NCBI RefSeq assembly: GCF_902859825.1
Contig: NZ_CADIKB010000034.1
Span: forward strand, 1-64,000
Source: Paraburkholderia phenoliruptrix
GTDB lineage: Bacteria > Pseudomonadota > Gammaproteobacteria > Burkholderiales > Burkholderiaceae
Reading direction: 5' to 3'
DNA: 64,000 bases
Part shown: piece after piece, positions 1 through 7,410 of the stretch
Position numbering within the stretch: the stretch's first letter is position 1
Layout of the letters: the number at the start of each line of letters is the position of its first letter
Position numbers and translations under genes: made by a program
Notes under the pieces: generated by a model
The model's database searches: none
Told to the model about the DNA's origin: nothing
Seen by the model: the letters and a program-made list of their open reading frames with translations, nothing else

Positions 1-1422
1 GTTCTCCTTGGTTCCCTGTTCGGGAGGTTGGTCCTGGAAACCCGATTCTCTCGGATTCCACTGGCGAACCGCCGCCTTCAACCTTCAACTACGCCTGGGA
101 CATTGCCTCGGTTTCAACGGTACTACACCGGCGCTCACGGGCCGGCCGTCTTACCATCCTGGCGTGATGCTGAAGATCTATGTCTACGGCTATCTGAACC
201 GGATACCGTCGAGCCGGAGACTTGAGCGCGAATGCCAACGCAATGTTGAGCTGATGTGGCTGACAGGACGGCTTGCTCCGGACTTCAAGACGATCGCGGA
301 CTTCCGCCGTGACAGCGGCGCCGCGATCCGCAACGTATGCCGGCGTTTCGTCGAACTGTGTCGCGGGCTCAAGCTGCTATCCAGTGACATGGTGGCTATC
401 GACGGTAGCAAGTTCAAGGCATCGAACACCCGCGACAGGAATTACACGGCAAGCAAGATCGACAAGCGCCAGAAGCAGATCGAGGAAAGCGTGCAGCGAT
501 ATCTTGATCTGATTGAAAGTGCAGACCGCACCAGTCCTACCGGGTTCGATGTAAAGACGGTCAGGCTCTACGAGAAGATCGCCGTGCTGCGCCAGCAGAT
601 GCGTGAGCTCAAGCAGATCGGCAGGCAACTGGAAGAGCAGCCGGACAAGCAGTTGTCGCTGACGGATCCGGACGCACGCTCGATGGCAACGAGTGGAAGA
701 GGCTCCGGCATAGTGGGCTACAACGTCCAGGCAGCGGTTGATACGAAACATCATCTGATCGTTGAACACGAAGTAACGAATGTCGGCAACGATCATGGAC
801 AACTCAGCAAGATGGCGATATCCGCCAAGCGCGCGATGGGCAGATCCAAGCTGAAGGTTGTTGCGGACCGCGGTTACTTCAGTGGGCCGGAGATAAGGGC
901 ATGCGATCTGAATGGCATCAGCGCGTATGTTCCCAAACCGCTCACGTCGGCATCCCGGAAAAAAGGTCTGTTTACGAAAGCCGACTTTATCTACGTGGCG
1001 AAAAGCGACACGTATCGGTGCCCTGCTGGAGAGCGGGCGATCCGTCGATTCACGACTGTCGAGCATGACCTGAATCTGCGAGTCTACTGGCCCAGCGCGT
1101 GCCCACGTTGCCACCTCAAGGAACAATGTTCACCGTCTGACTATCGTCGAATTCGGCGATGGGAGCGCACGAGAATGTGCTTGAGGTGATGCAGCGTCGG
1201 CTCGACCGCAGACCTGACGCCATGACCATCCGCAGAAGTACCGTTGAGCATGTCTTCGGCACGCTCAAGCACTGGATGGGCCCCGCACACTTCCTGACCA
1301 GGACGCTCAGGCGGGTGAGTACGGAGATGAGTCTTCAGGTGTTGGCTTACAACCTCAAGCGGGTCATGAACATACTCGGCGTTCAAGGGACACTGAACGC
1401 CTTGAAGATGGTCGGAAATTAG
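1..1422 (+). pseudogene. IS1182-family transposase, frameshifted and 5'-degraded
   Basis: The translation from about 110 onward matches IS1182-type DDE transposases: HPGVMLKIYVYGYLNR, then RNVELMWLTGRLAPDFKTIA, then the first acidic residue in VAIDGSKFKA and the second in VVADRGYFS. Near 1150-1175 the reading frame shifts. The C-terminal part, with the third acidic residue in TVEHVFGTLKHWMG, continues in another frame to the stop at 1422. The N-terminal 35 residues or so also fit the family poorly, which suggests further decay or truncation at the window edge. Just after the stop is a short AGCCC/GGGCT hairpin followed by TTGTTGCG, possibly close to the element end; terminal repeats could not be confirmed. 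It is probably inactive. Confidence 0.85.
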
Positions 1423-1817
1423 AGCCCTGAGGGGCTTTGTTGCGCCTATTACGGTTGATTAACGCACGCCGTCTGTGTCAAACACAATCGACCTGATCGG
1501 CACGCGCTCTTATGGCCGCGAAAATCGAGTTTCCACACAAGCTGGGTCGCGTGCTGCCGATCGCTACATATTGAGATTGGGCGGCGAATGTGGATTGCAT
1601 GAGGCAGTGACCGGCCAATCTGAGACGTTCGTCATCACTTTCGCACGGACGCTCGTCTGCCCGGATTGCACTTGGAAACGGTCGGAGAGCGGTAATGATC
1701 ATCGATCATCACCGATTGTTCGCATTCGGAACCAGCTACATGCGCTCCCGAACACGGCTTTCCCTAAAAGCATCCGAACGCAATTTCTCTTCGTGACCAA
1801 ATTGTTCTCGCTACCAA
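1423..1817. other. Gene-free stretch after the IS remnant
   Basis: Short open frames run through it, but none has recognisable protein content or a convincing ribosome binding site. The text looks like degraded intergenic DNA of the kind found elsewhere in this island. I see no promoter or hairpin of note except the weak AGCCC/GGGCT stem at 1423-1436. Confidence 0.5.
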
Positions 1818-3389
1818 CTAGGGGCCCATGTTCACCAGCGCGCCATCAATGATGCCCTCGTTATTGAGGTGAATACGCCACGTTGATGAGCCAGAATTCT
1901 GGGTGACCTGATATATATCCCAGCCTGCGTTGCCTACACCCATGAAGCGAACTTTGTCGACGCGACCTGCTTGGTTCAAACCGTCTTTGAGCCCAGGCAA
2001 TTGCTCGCGGGTTGCCTCCTGTAACAGGGGGGACATCTCAGAATAATTTGGGTTTCCCGACATCAATCCATCTATCAATCTGCGCAGTGCGGCTTCGCTC
2101 CTCGGGTCAGCAGTCTGACTCTTGACCTTTGCAGCGAGCATCGCCTCCATTTTCTCTGCCTCGGCATCATCGATTCGCGACAATGTAGTATCACGACCGT
2201 TCTGATGATGTATCAAGCCCGATACATGTCCCTGACCGTCAACCACAAATGTATCGGTTGCTTCGACGACCTTTGCAAAAAATTTCGTCTCACTCATTGG
2301 ATATTTTCCAATCCATCCTTGGCCGGTGCGTTGCGACATCAGGTGGTCGCCTTCGCGTCGGAATTTCAGCAGCGTTGAGGTATAACTATCGCTATACGTG
2401 CCGACATATCGATCCAGAATTTCAGCGGATATCGGCACTTGAGTATGTTCTTTCGAAGCATCGTTCATGATTGGTGGGCTCACTTGTGCGGCCATAGTAG
2501 CCAGCGTGATTGACATACATCCAAGAAGTACTGTAACCAGCAATTTCCGTTTGACAGGCTTCCGCAACATCAGCTTTAGACGTCGCTCCAAAAAAGATCT
2601 GGACTCGGACATACCGGCTACTGATCCGATATATCGCGATTGCCTCTCTCCCACCGCGATCAGCGTTTCGCCATAAACAGCAAAGTTGTATCCAGCCTTC
2701 AGGACTCTCGCGTCGCAGTCAACTTCAATAGCACACCTGAGTTGTCGCAACTGCCACCAGAGTGGCAGGTTCCATGGCATGAACGCAATGAGACAGAGTG
2801 CGATCGTAAGAAGCGCCGGGTCATGGGCATCGATGTGCGATTTTTCGTGCGCGATAACGGCAGCCTGTTGCTCTAGGGGGGAATCCAGAAGCCAAGCTGG
2901 AAGGACGATGCGCGGGCGGAGAAGACCGACAACCGCCGGACCGACGTCGGCCGACAGGTACACCGAAACGCCGCAGACAGATGCCGAAGTCCATTGCCGT
3001 TTGCGCCACTGCAAATGCGTTGCGGTGATCAGCAAAATCAAAATCATCAACGTTGACGCCACGTACCATACGTCTCTTGCGTGAAATTGAACGTGCTGGA
3101 ACGTCGAGGACTTACCATCGTGGTTCTCAATCCAGACTGCGGGCGATAAACGGGTGGACGTGATCTCGTGCAGGGCGATCACGTTCTGAGGTACCGACGG
3201 CCTCAGCTCCGCTGGGATTTCGATTGAAACCGACGTCATAGCCGTCGGAATTGCCAGTGATGCGACGATCGCGAGAAGCCAGAACCATCTGCTGGACGAT
3301 CGACGTTGCCGTGCGGAATGTTCGGCAATGAACGCGGCCGCAGATAGAACCGCCGATATCGATGCCGCATAAATCATCCACGTCAGCAT
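1818..3389 (-). CDS. M56-family (BlaR1-like) membrane metallopeptidase
   Basis: A 523-residue membrane protease of the BlaR1/MecR1 type. The N-terminal 130 residues hold hydrophobic segments (about 3-22, 34-52 and 108-124). The zinc-protease motif HEKSH is at about 181-185, followed by the usual downstream D/E-rich helix, and another hydrophobic segment lies near 283-303. Instead of a penicillin-binding sensor, the C-terminal half (about 320-523) resembles the DUF3471-type module seen after serine hydrolases (YVGTY, then FFxxVVEATDTFVVDGQGHVSGLIxHQNG), followed by an unrecognised 100-residue end. It lies 5 bases downstream of the BlaI-type repressor gene, so the two form one operon. In known pairs the protease inactivates the repressor after sensing a signal; the ligand here is unknown. 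Confidence 0.85.
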   Translation of the reverse strand: MLTWMIYAASISAVLSAAAFIAEHSARQRRSSSRWFWLLAIVASLAIPTAMTSVSIEIPAELRPSVPQNVIALHEITSTRLSPAVWIENHDGKSSTFQHVQFHARDVWYVASTLMILILLITATHLQWRKRQWTSASVCGVSVYLSADVGPAVVGLLRPRIVLPAWLLDSPLEQQAAVIAHEKSHIDAHDPALLTIALCLIAFMPWNLPLWWQLRQLRCAIEVDCDARVLKAGYNFAVYGETLIAVGERQSRYIGSVAGMSESRSFLERRLKLMLRKPVKRKLLVTVLLGCMSITLATMAAQVSPPIMNDASKEHTQVPISAEILDRYVGTYSDSYTSTLLKFRREGDHLMSQRTGQGWIGKYPMSETKFFAKVVEATDTFVVDGQGHVSGLIHHQNGRDTTLSRIDDAEAEKMEAMLAAKVKSQTADPRSEAALRRLIDGLMSGNPNYSEMSPLLQEATREQLPGLKDGLNQAGRVDKVRFMGVGNAGWDIYQVTQNSGSSTWRIHLNNEGIIDGALVNMGP

Positions 3390-3394
3390 CGCCG

Positions 3395-3763
3395 TTATTC
3401 CTCGTCAGGTTTCTCTTTCAGTAGCTCACGCATACGACGTATTTCTTTCGGCGTGAGATTTTTGTCGGCCACCAGCTGCGCAAATAGCAGTTCTGTCGAT
3501 CCTGCGAATAACTTGCTCGTGAGGTGCCGCAAGGCACTTTTTCGTGCCGCCTGCTGCTGAACGGCGGCTGCATAGCGATGCCCTCGACCTTCTTCCACGT
3601 GAGTTACATAACCCTTGCTTTCCAGCGTACGAAGGATTGTTAGAACCGTGGTGTAGGCGAGGTCATCGGTAAGTCCATCACGAACCTCACTTACAACGGA
3701 TGGGCCACGTTCCCACAGTATCTGCATGACGTCGGCTTCCCGGTCAGTCAGCGAGATGTCCAA
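3395..3763 (-). CDS. BlaI/MecI/CopY-family transcriptional repressor
   Basis: A 122-residue winged-helix regulator: the N-terminal LTDREADVMQILWERGP and LAYTTVLTILRTLESKGYV are typical of the BlaI/MecI DNA-binding domain, and the C-terminal half would be the dimer and protease-sensitive part. The start is a TTG at 3763-3761, chosen because AGGAGG sits about 7 bases upstream and no ATG fits. The gene precedes the M56 protease in the same direction, as in blaI-blaR1 pairs. A palindrome overlapping the ribosome binding site region (3772-3789) suggests autoregulation. Confidence 0.9.
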   Translation of the reverse strand: MDISLTDREADVMQILWERGPSVVSEVRDGLTDDLAYTTVLTILRTLESKGYVTHVEEGRGHRYAAAVQQQAARKSALRHLTSKLFAGSTELLFAQLVADKNLTPKEIRRMRELLKEKPDEE

Positions 3764-3771
3764 AATGCCTC

Positions 3772-3789
3772 CTACTAAAGGTGTAGTAG
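3772..3789. promoter_or_regulatory. Putative BlaI-type operator
   Basis: A perfect inverted repeat CTACTA-N6-TAGTAG lies 9 bases upstream of the repressor start and reaches its Shine-Dalgarno sequence. BlaI/MecI operators are dyads built on TACTA/TAGTA with a short spacer, so this is a likely binding site for the adjacent repressor. Function is inferred from position and sequence. Confidence 0.65.
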
Positions 3790-4062
3790 ATCGTAGGATC
3801 GAAGTTGCGAACTGTCAACTATTCTTTTAGTTGATTAAAGTGCGGAGCGTGGCGACGCCAGCACATGCGTCCGGAGTTGCGACCGCTGGAATTTGGAGCT
3901 CATGACGACTTTCCATCGTCGATTTGCCCTGACGGGCGTCATGTGCGACAGATGCGGAACGGCAGCAGTACCTCAAAAGTGGGCGTAACGTCCGCTTGGG
4001 CCGGGTGTCCGAACTGGGTGGGTCGACTCCGGGCCTCCGTGCGTCGTCGCGTTGCGGGCGCG

Positions 4063-4103
4063 CTATGCAATTGGCATCGTTCCGTGATCGGCCATGAACG
4101 GTC
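4063..4103 (+). repeat. Dispersed intergenic repeat, copy A
   Basis: It starts with CTATGCAATTGGCAT, identical over 15 bases to copy B at 5860-5900. Further matches follow (CCGTG, CGGCCA and CGG at matching spacing). It is intergenic in both cases and may be a decayed repeat family of the island. Confidence 0.55.
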
Positions 4104-4141
4104 ATTCGGAAGTAATCACTGAAAGCGGCCATTCGACGGTA

Positions 4142-4171
4142 TTGACCTGCGAAGCCAACCGACGCTACGAT
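4142..4171 (+). promoter_or_regulatory. Putative sigma-70 promoter of cysS
   Basis: TTGACC at 4142-4147 and TACGAT at 4166-4171 are separated by 18 bases. Transcription starting near 4178 would give a leader of about 175 bases before cysS, with the hairpin at 4290-4320 inside it. Confidence 0.5.
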
Positions 4172-4289
4172 CGTCCCTAAGCTTAGTCTCAAAAAATTCC
4201 TCTCTTCGCTGATCCGCGCATGTTGTCAGAACGTGCCGGGGGAAATTTGCGTCTAGCGATCTAGCTACACGTCGAATCAATTGCCTTCT

Positions 4290-4320
4290 GGCCGCCCGTT
4301 GCAAGACTGGCGGCCTTTTT
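4290..4320 (+). terminator. Intrinsic terminator in the cysS leader (candidate attenuator)
   Basis: Stem GGCCGCC/GGCGGCC with a 12-base loop, followed by TTTTT. There is no plus-strand gene upstream whose transcript it could end, and cysS starts 33 bases later. It therefore either attenuates cysS or is left over from a lost gene. The T-box consensus (TGGNACCGCG) was not found. Confidence 0.65.
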
Positions 4321-4353
4321 GTTTGTCCCAATACATTTTGTCAGAGAAACTCG

Positions 4354-5760
4354 ATGCCGCTTGCGCTGTATGACACCTGGTCGCGTACCGTGCGCCCGTT
4401 CATCTCAATCCACGCCGGCGAGGTCGGTATGTATTGCTGCGGTCCGACCGTCTATGACTACGCACACATCGGTAATCTGAGAACGTACGTGTTCGAGGAC
4501 ATCTTGCGCCGCGCACTGATGCACAATGGATATGAGGTCCGGCACGTCGTCAATATCACTGACGTCGGTCATCTCACTTCGGACGCTGACGAAGGTGAAG
4601 ACAAGATGGAAAAAGGCAGCCGACGGGTCGGAGAGTCGGCGTGGGCAATCGCGCAGCGCTATACCGAGGCCTTCGTCACGGACTGGCGCGCTCTTCACCT
4701 GCTGGAGCCGACGGTATGGTGCCGTGCAACCGATCACATCGCCGAACAGATCACGTTCATCAGCGAACTGGAACGAGTCGGTTATGTGTATCGGACCGAT
4801 GACGGTCTGTATTTCGACACAAGTAAGCAGGATAACTACGGCTTCCTGGCCCGGCTCAATCGCGCCGGCCTTCAGGCGGGCAAGCGCGTCGCAGTGGGCA
4901 ACAAGAAGAACATCACGGATTTCGCGTTGTGGAAGTTTAGTCCATCTGGCATCACCCGTCAGATGGAATGGGATAGCCCATGGGGACGCGGATTTCCAGG
5001 CTGGCATATCGAGTGCTCGGCCATGTCGGCGAAGTACCTTGGAAACTGGTTCGACCTTCACTGCGGTGGCGAAGACCATATCTCCGTGCATCATAGCAAT
5101 GAGATTGCACAAACTCAGGCGGCCCACGGCACACGCCTTGCCAATTTCTGGATGCACGGACACTTTCTGACGCTCGATGCCAATACAAAGATGTCAAAGT
5201 CGGGCGGCGATTTCATTCGCCTGCAGACCTTGCAGAGCCGAAACATCGATCCTATCGCATACCGTTACCTGTGCTTGACGGCCCACTACCGAAGCAAGCT
5301 ACATTTCAGCTGGGCGTCTCTTGATGCAGCGCAGATAGCCTTGAGCCGGCTACGGAATCTCTATTTCGGCTGGCCGGACGGTGGTCGCATCGATCCGGAT
5401 TTTGCCGCACGCTTCGACGCCGAAGTGAACGAGGATCTGAATCTGCCGCGAGCGCTGGCCGTGCTTTGGGAACTCATCAAGAGCGCCCTGCCGCCGGCGA
5501 CGTTGCGAGCGACCGTGGATAGCTTTGATTCGGTTCTGGGGCTCGGGCTGCGCGATTGGAAACCGCTTGTGTCTGACCTTCCGGAAAGCATCCAGGTGTT
5601 ACTTAGCGAGCGCGAACAGGCCAGAGCGGAAAGGAACTGGGCAAAAGCCGATGACATACGGGAGAAGTTAAATGCGCAAGGCTGGAGAATCGAGGACAGC
5701 AAAGAAGGGCAACGGGTTATCGGTGTCACCACAGAACGGACAGATATTGGGAATGAATGA
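4354..5760 (+). CDS. cysS: Cysteine--tRNA ligase (island copy)
   Basis: A class I aminoacyl-tRNA synthetase that charges tRNA-Cys with cysteine. The protein has 468 residues, the usual full length. Visible signatures are the N-terminal MYCCGPTVYDYAHIGN (Cys zinc ligand and HIGH-type motif at 38-41), WHIECSAM and the GGEDHISVHHSNEIAQ segment with further zinc ligands, and KMSKS at 279-283. The C-terminal anticodon-binding part looks intact. It stands alone in the island, away from other translation genes, and its sequence and GC differ from the core genes. It is therefore probably a second, acquired copy, but the chromosomal copy is not in this window. Acquired synthetases can protect against inhibitors; that role is a guess here. 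Confidence 0.93.
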   Translation: MPLALYDTWSRTVRPFISIHAGEVGMYCCGPTVYDYAHIGNLRTYVFEDILRRALMHNGYEVRHVVNITDVGHLTSDADEGEDKMEKGSRRVGESAWAIAQRYTEAFVTDWRALHLLEPTVWCRATDHIAEQITFISELERVGYVYRTDDGLYFDTSKQDNYGFLARLNRAGLQAGKRVAVGNKKNITDFALWKFSPSGITRQMEWDSPWGRGFPGWHIECSAMSAKYLGNWFDLHCGGEDHISVHHSNEIAQTQAAHGTRLANFWMHGHFLTLDANTKMSKSGGDFIRLQTLQSRNIDPIAYRYLCLTAHYRSKLHFSWASLDAAQIALSRLRNLYFGWPDGGRIDPDFAARFDAEVNEDLNLPRALAVLWELIKSALPPATLRATVDSFDSVLGLGLRDWKPLVSDLPESIQVLLSEREQARAERNWAKADDIREKLNAQGWRIEDSKEGQRVIGVTTERTDIGNE

Positions 5761-5859
5761 TCATTGCAATGGCACCAAACTGAGTGTCCGGTCTGCATGA
5801 GATCGACTGACTGCTCCGGGTCGACCACGGTCCGACGGGAGCCGACCTCGGCAAGCAGT

Positions 5860-5900
5860 CTATGCAATTGGCATGGGACCGTGGGCGGCCACGAGCGGAC
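5860..5900 (+). repeat. Dispersed intergenic repeat, copy B
   Basis: Second copy of the element at 4063-4103, sharing CTATGCAATTGGCAT exactly and a diverged continuation. It lies about 100 bases after the cysS stop, so the two copies flank cysS in direct orientation. Confidence 0.55.
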
Positions 5901-5990
5901 GGTCGACGCTGACGCCTAGATCGTGGACAATCTCCGTGTCCGTCTCTTGATGAACGAGTGGCGTGATAAGGGAGAGCTGATGGGACACAA

Positions 5991-6292
5991 GTGGCCGATG
6001 ATGAACTGGAACTGTACCGACGAGTGGACGAAGTTCTGTTCTATGTTTGGGACCCGATTGGCGTCGCGACAAGCCCGACAGCACGCGACGAGTATTATGG
6101 GTACCTGCCCATCGTTTTTTCAATGCTACAGGGTGAGGGAGCGAATGCGTCGATAATCGCGGCATATCTTGACAGCATCGCTAGCGAGCGAATGGGTCTG
6201 GATGCGAATCCTGAAACATTCCAAGCGCGTCGCCCAATTGCTGCTCGACTGGAAAACCGAAGTCCGAACAATTTTTGCACGGCCGAGGTGAG
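5991..6292 (+). pseudogene. Small WDPIG-motif protein, frameshifted near its C-terminus
   Basis: The first 75 residues or so (GTG start, ELYRRVDEVLFYVWDPIGV, then RDEYYGYLPIVFSML) resemble small proteins with a WDPIG motif, similar to the DUF1871 type; their function is not known to me. After NPET near 6217 the original frame loses similarity, while a neighbouring frame gives KRVAQLLLDWKTEVRTIFAR and stops at 6292, which is the expected family ending. A one-base insertion near 6213-6216 would explain this. It could be a true mutation or a sequencing error. The unshifted frame would run on to 6317. Confidence 0.6.
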
Positions 6293-6434
6293 CCTACGGA
6301 CCAACTCAAGCCCTTAGCGTCGATCAGGCTCAGCTTCCACGAGCGGCCAACAGCGGTAACTCTACCTTCCGACGCGAATCGTCGACAACGGTGTAAATTC
6401 CACTCCTGCGGCCAAGGTCGTCCATTCAAACACA

Positions 6435-6968
6435 ATGAGCCCATTCGTCTGGAAACTTTGCGAAGCGCCCGTACTTGGGATGTTGGCTTGGGCTGCAAAT
6501 CTGTGCGGGATTCCTCCGCTAATCGAATCGTCAAACGTGTCGCTGGCACGTGCGACTTGCGCAATCGATGCGAACGTAACGACACCCGTCCCGGTCCGGA
6601 AAGGTTATCAGCCTGCATTGATGGTTAGGCGGGCGGGTGCGGCAGACACGGCAAAGAGCGGAGAAACCGTCAAGCTAAAGCGTGCGGAATCCAATACAAG
6701 CTCGAAGCGCGCGATGGAGAATGTCCCGCAGATCAGCCCAGAACAACGAATCCCGTTCAGGGTGACGGTTACTGACTTGGCTAACGGGCGCATAGTATCG
6801 AGCACGATAGCGGGTCTATCGAGTAGGACGGCGTATAACCAAACAATGAACGAGTACCAGATTGGTGGCCTTATCTGGCTCGTTCCTGGACGTTATCACA
6901 TTGCGGTTTGCACCTTGAGCAAAGGACTTGAGAATCCTGCATCGATTTACGACATTGCTATCGAATGA
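6435..6968 (+). CDS. Hypothetical protein with a DUF5625-like C-terminal domain
   Basis: 177 residues. I do not recognise the N-terminal third, which has a weakly hydrophobic stretch but no clear signal peptide or lipobox. The last 75 residues (PFRVTVTDLANGRIVSSTIAG, then GGLIWLVPGRYHIAVCTL) look like a beta-sandwich domain of the DUF5625 kind found in small secreted or lipoproteins. No good ribosome binding site is seen before the ATG at 6435, so the true start may differ. It follows the frameshifted WDPIG gene by about 140 bases. Confidence 0.4.
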   Translation: MSPFVWKLCEAPVLGMLAWAANLCGIPPLIESSNVSLARATCAIDANVTTPVPVRKGYQPALMVRRAGAADTAKSGETVKLKRAESNTSSKRAMENVPQISPEQRIPFRVTVTDLANGRIVSSTIAGLSSRTAYNQTMNEYQIGGLIWLVPGRYHIAVCTLSKGLENPASIYDIAIE

Positions 6969-7410
6969 CGTGCGACGCTGCCTTCGACTCTGACGGTCTA
7001 GTGTGTCGTCGACCGGGCGAAAGACCGCTTTAGAGAAAGCCGTATGTCCCTTGCGGGTCGATATGGTGCGTTCGCCGTCGCCAAGTACCGGGCAGAGGAT
7101 CGTCGCATTCGCGCCGATCGCCATTGCGTAACTGTTGCATGTCACGGCGCGGACATATAGCGACCACGAACAACGTGCAAGCAAGGTCCTCAGACACAGA
7201 AAAAGCGCTTAGCATTGCGTCCGCAAATGGCACGACATGGAAACATGCGGCTTAGATGCATTATCATCTGTATGTTTTACCACTTACTGTCGTTTCGAGA
7301 CGACGGAATCAATATGAGAACGACGGGGCGAGACGAAGTCATCACGCGCGGCACCTTTTATCGACAGGCCTGTCGGGTGGTGTGGTCGGAGAGGTGTCGT
7401 CTGGTGGGAC
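6969..7410. other. Gene-free region upstream of the three-gene defence operon
   Basis: No convincing frame. The second half is AT-richer and should hold the operon's promoter, but no -35/-10 pair is clear enough to place. An imperfect palindrome GTCGT-TTCGAG-ACGAC is at 7289-7304, about 110 bases before the first possible start, and could bind a regulator. Confidence 0.45.

Larger units (their letters stand above)
3790..4353. other. Gene-free region holding the cysS leader
   Basis: No protein-coding frame is convincing here. The region contains one copy of a dispersed repeat (4063-4103), a promoter-like pair (4142-4171), and a terminator-type hairpin (4290-4320) directly before cysS. A short frame at 4233-4256 (GTG start, one Cys codon) has no ribosome binding site, so a leader peptide is not supported. 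Confidence 0.5.

Noticed and set aside
1475..1852. Open frame of 125 codons after the IS remnant
   Set aside because: No recognisable family and no ribosome binding site; it overlaps the end of the M56 gene.
3827..4331. Several minus-strand frames of 70-120 codons upstream of cysS
   Set aside because: They overlap the promoter, repeat and hairpin and show no protein-like conservation.
4178..4353. T-box riboswitch or Cys leader peptide before cysS
   Set aside because: The T-box TGGNACCGCG is absent, and the only short frame with a Cys codon lacks a ribosome binding site.
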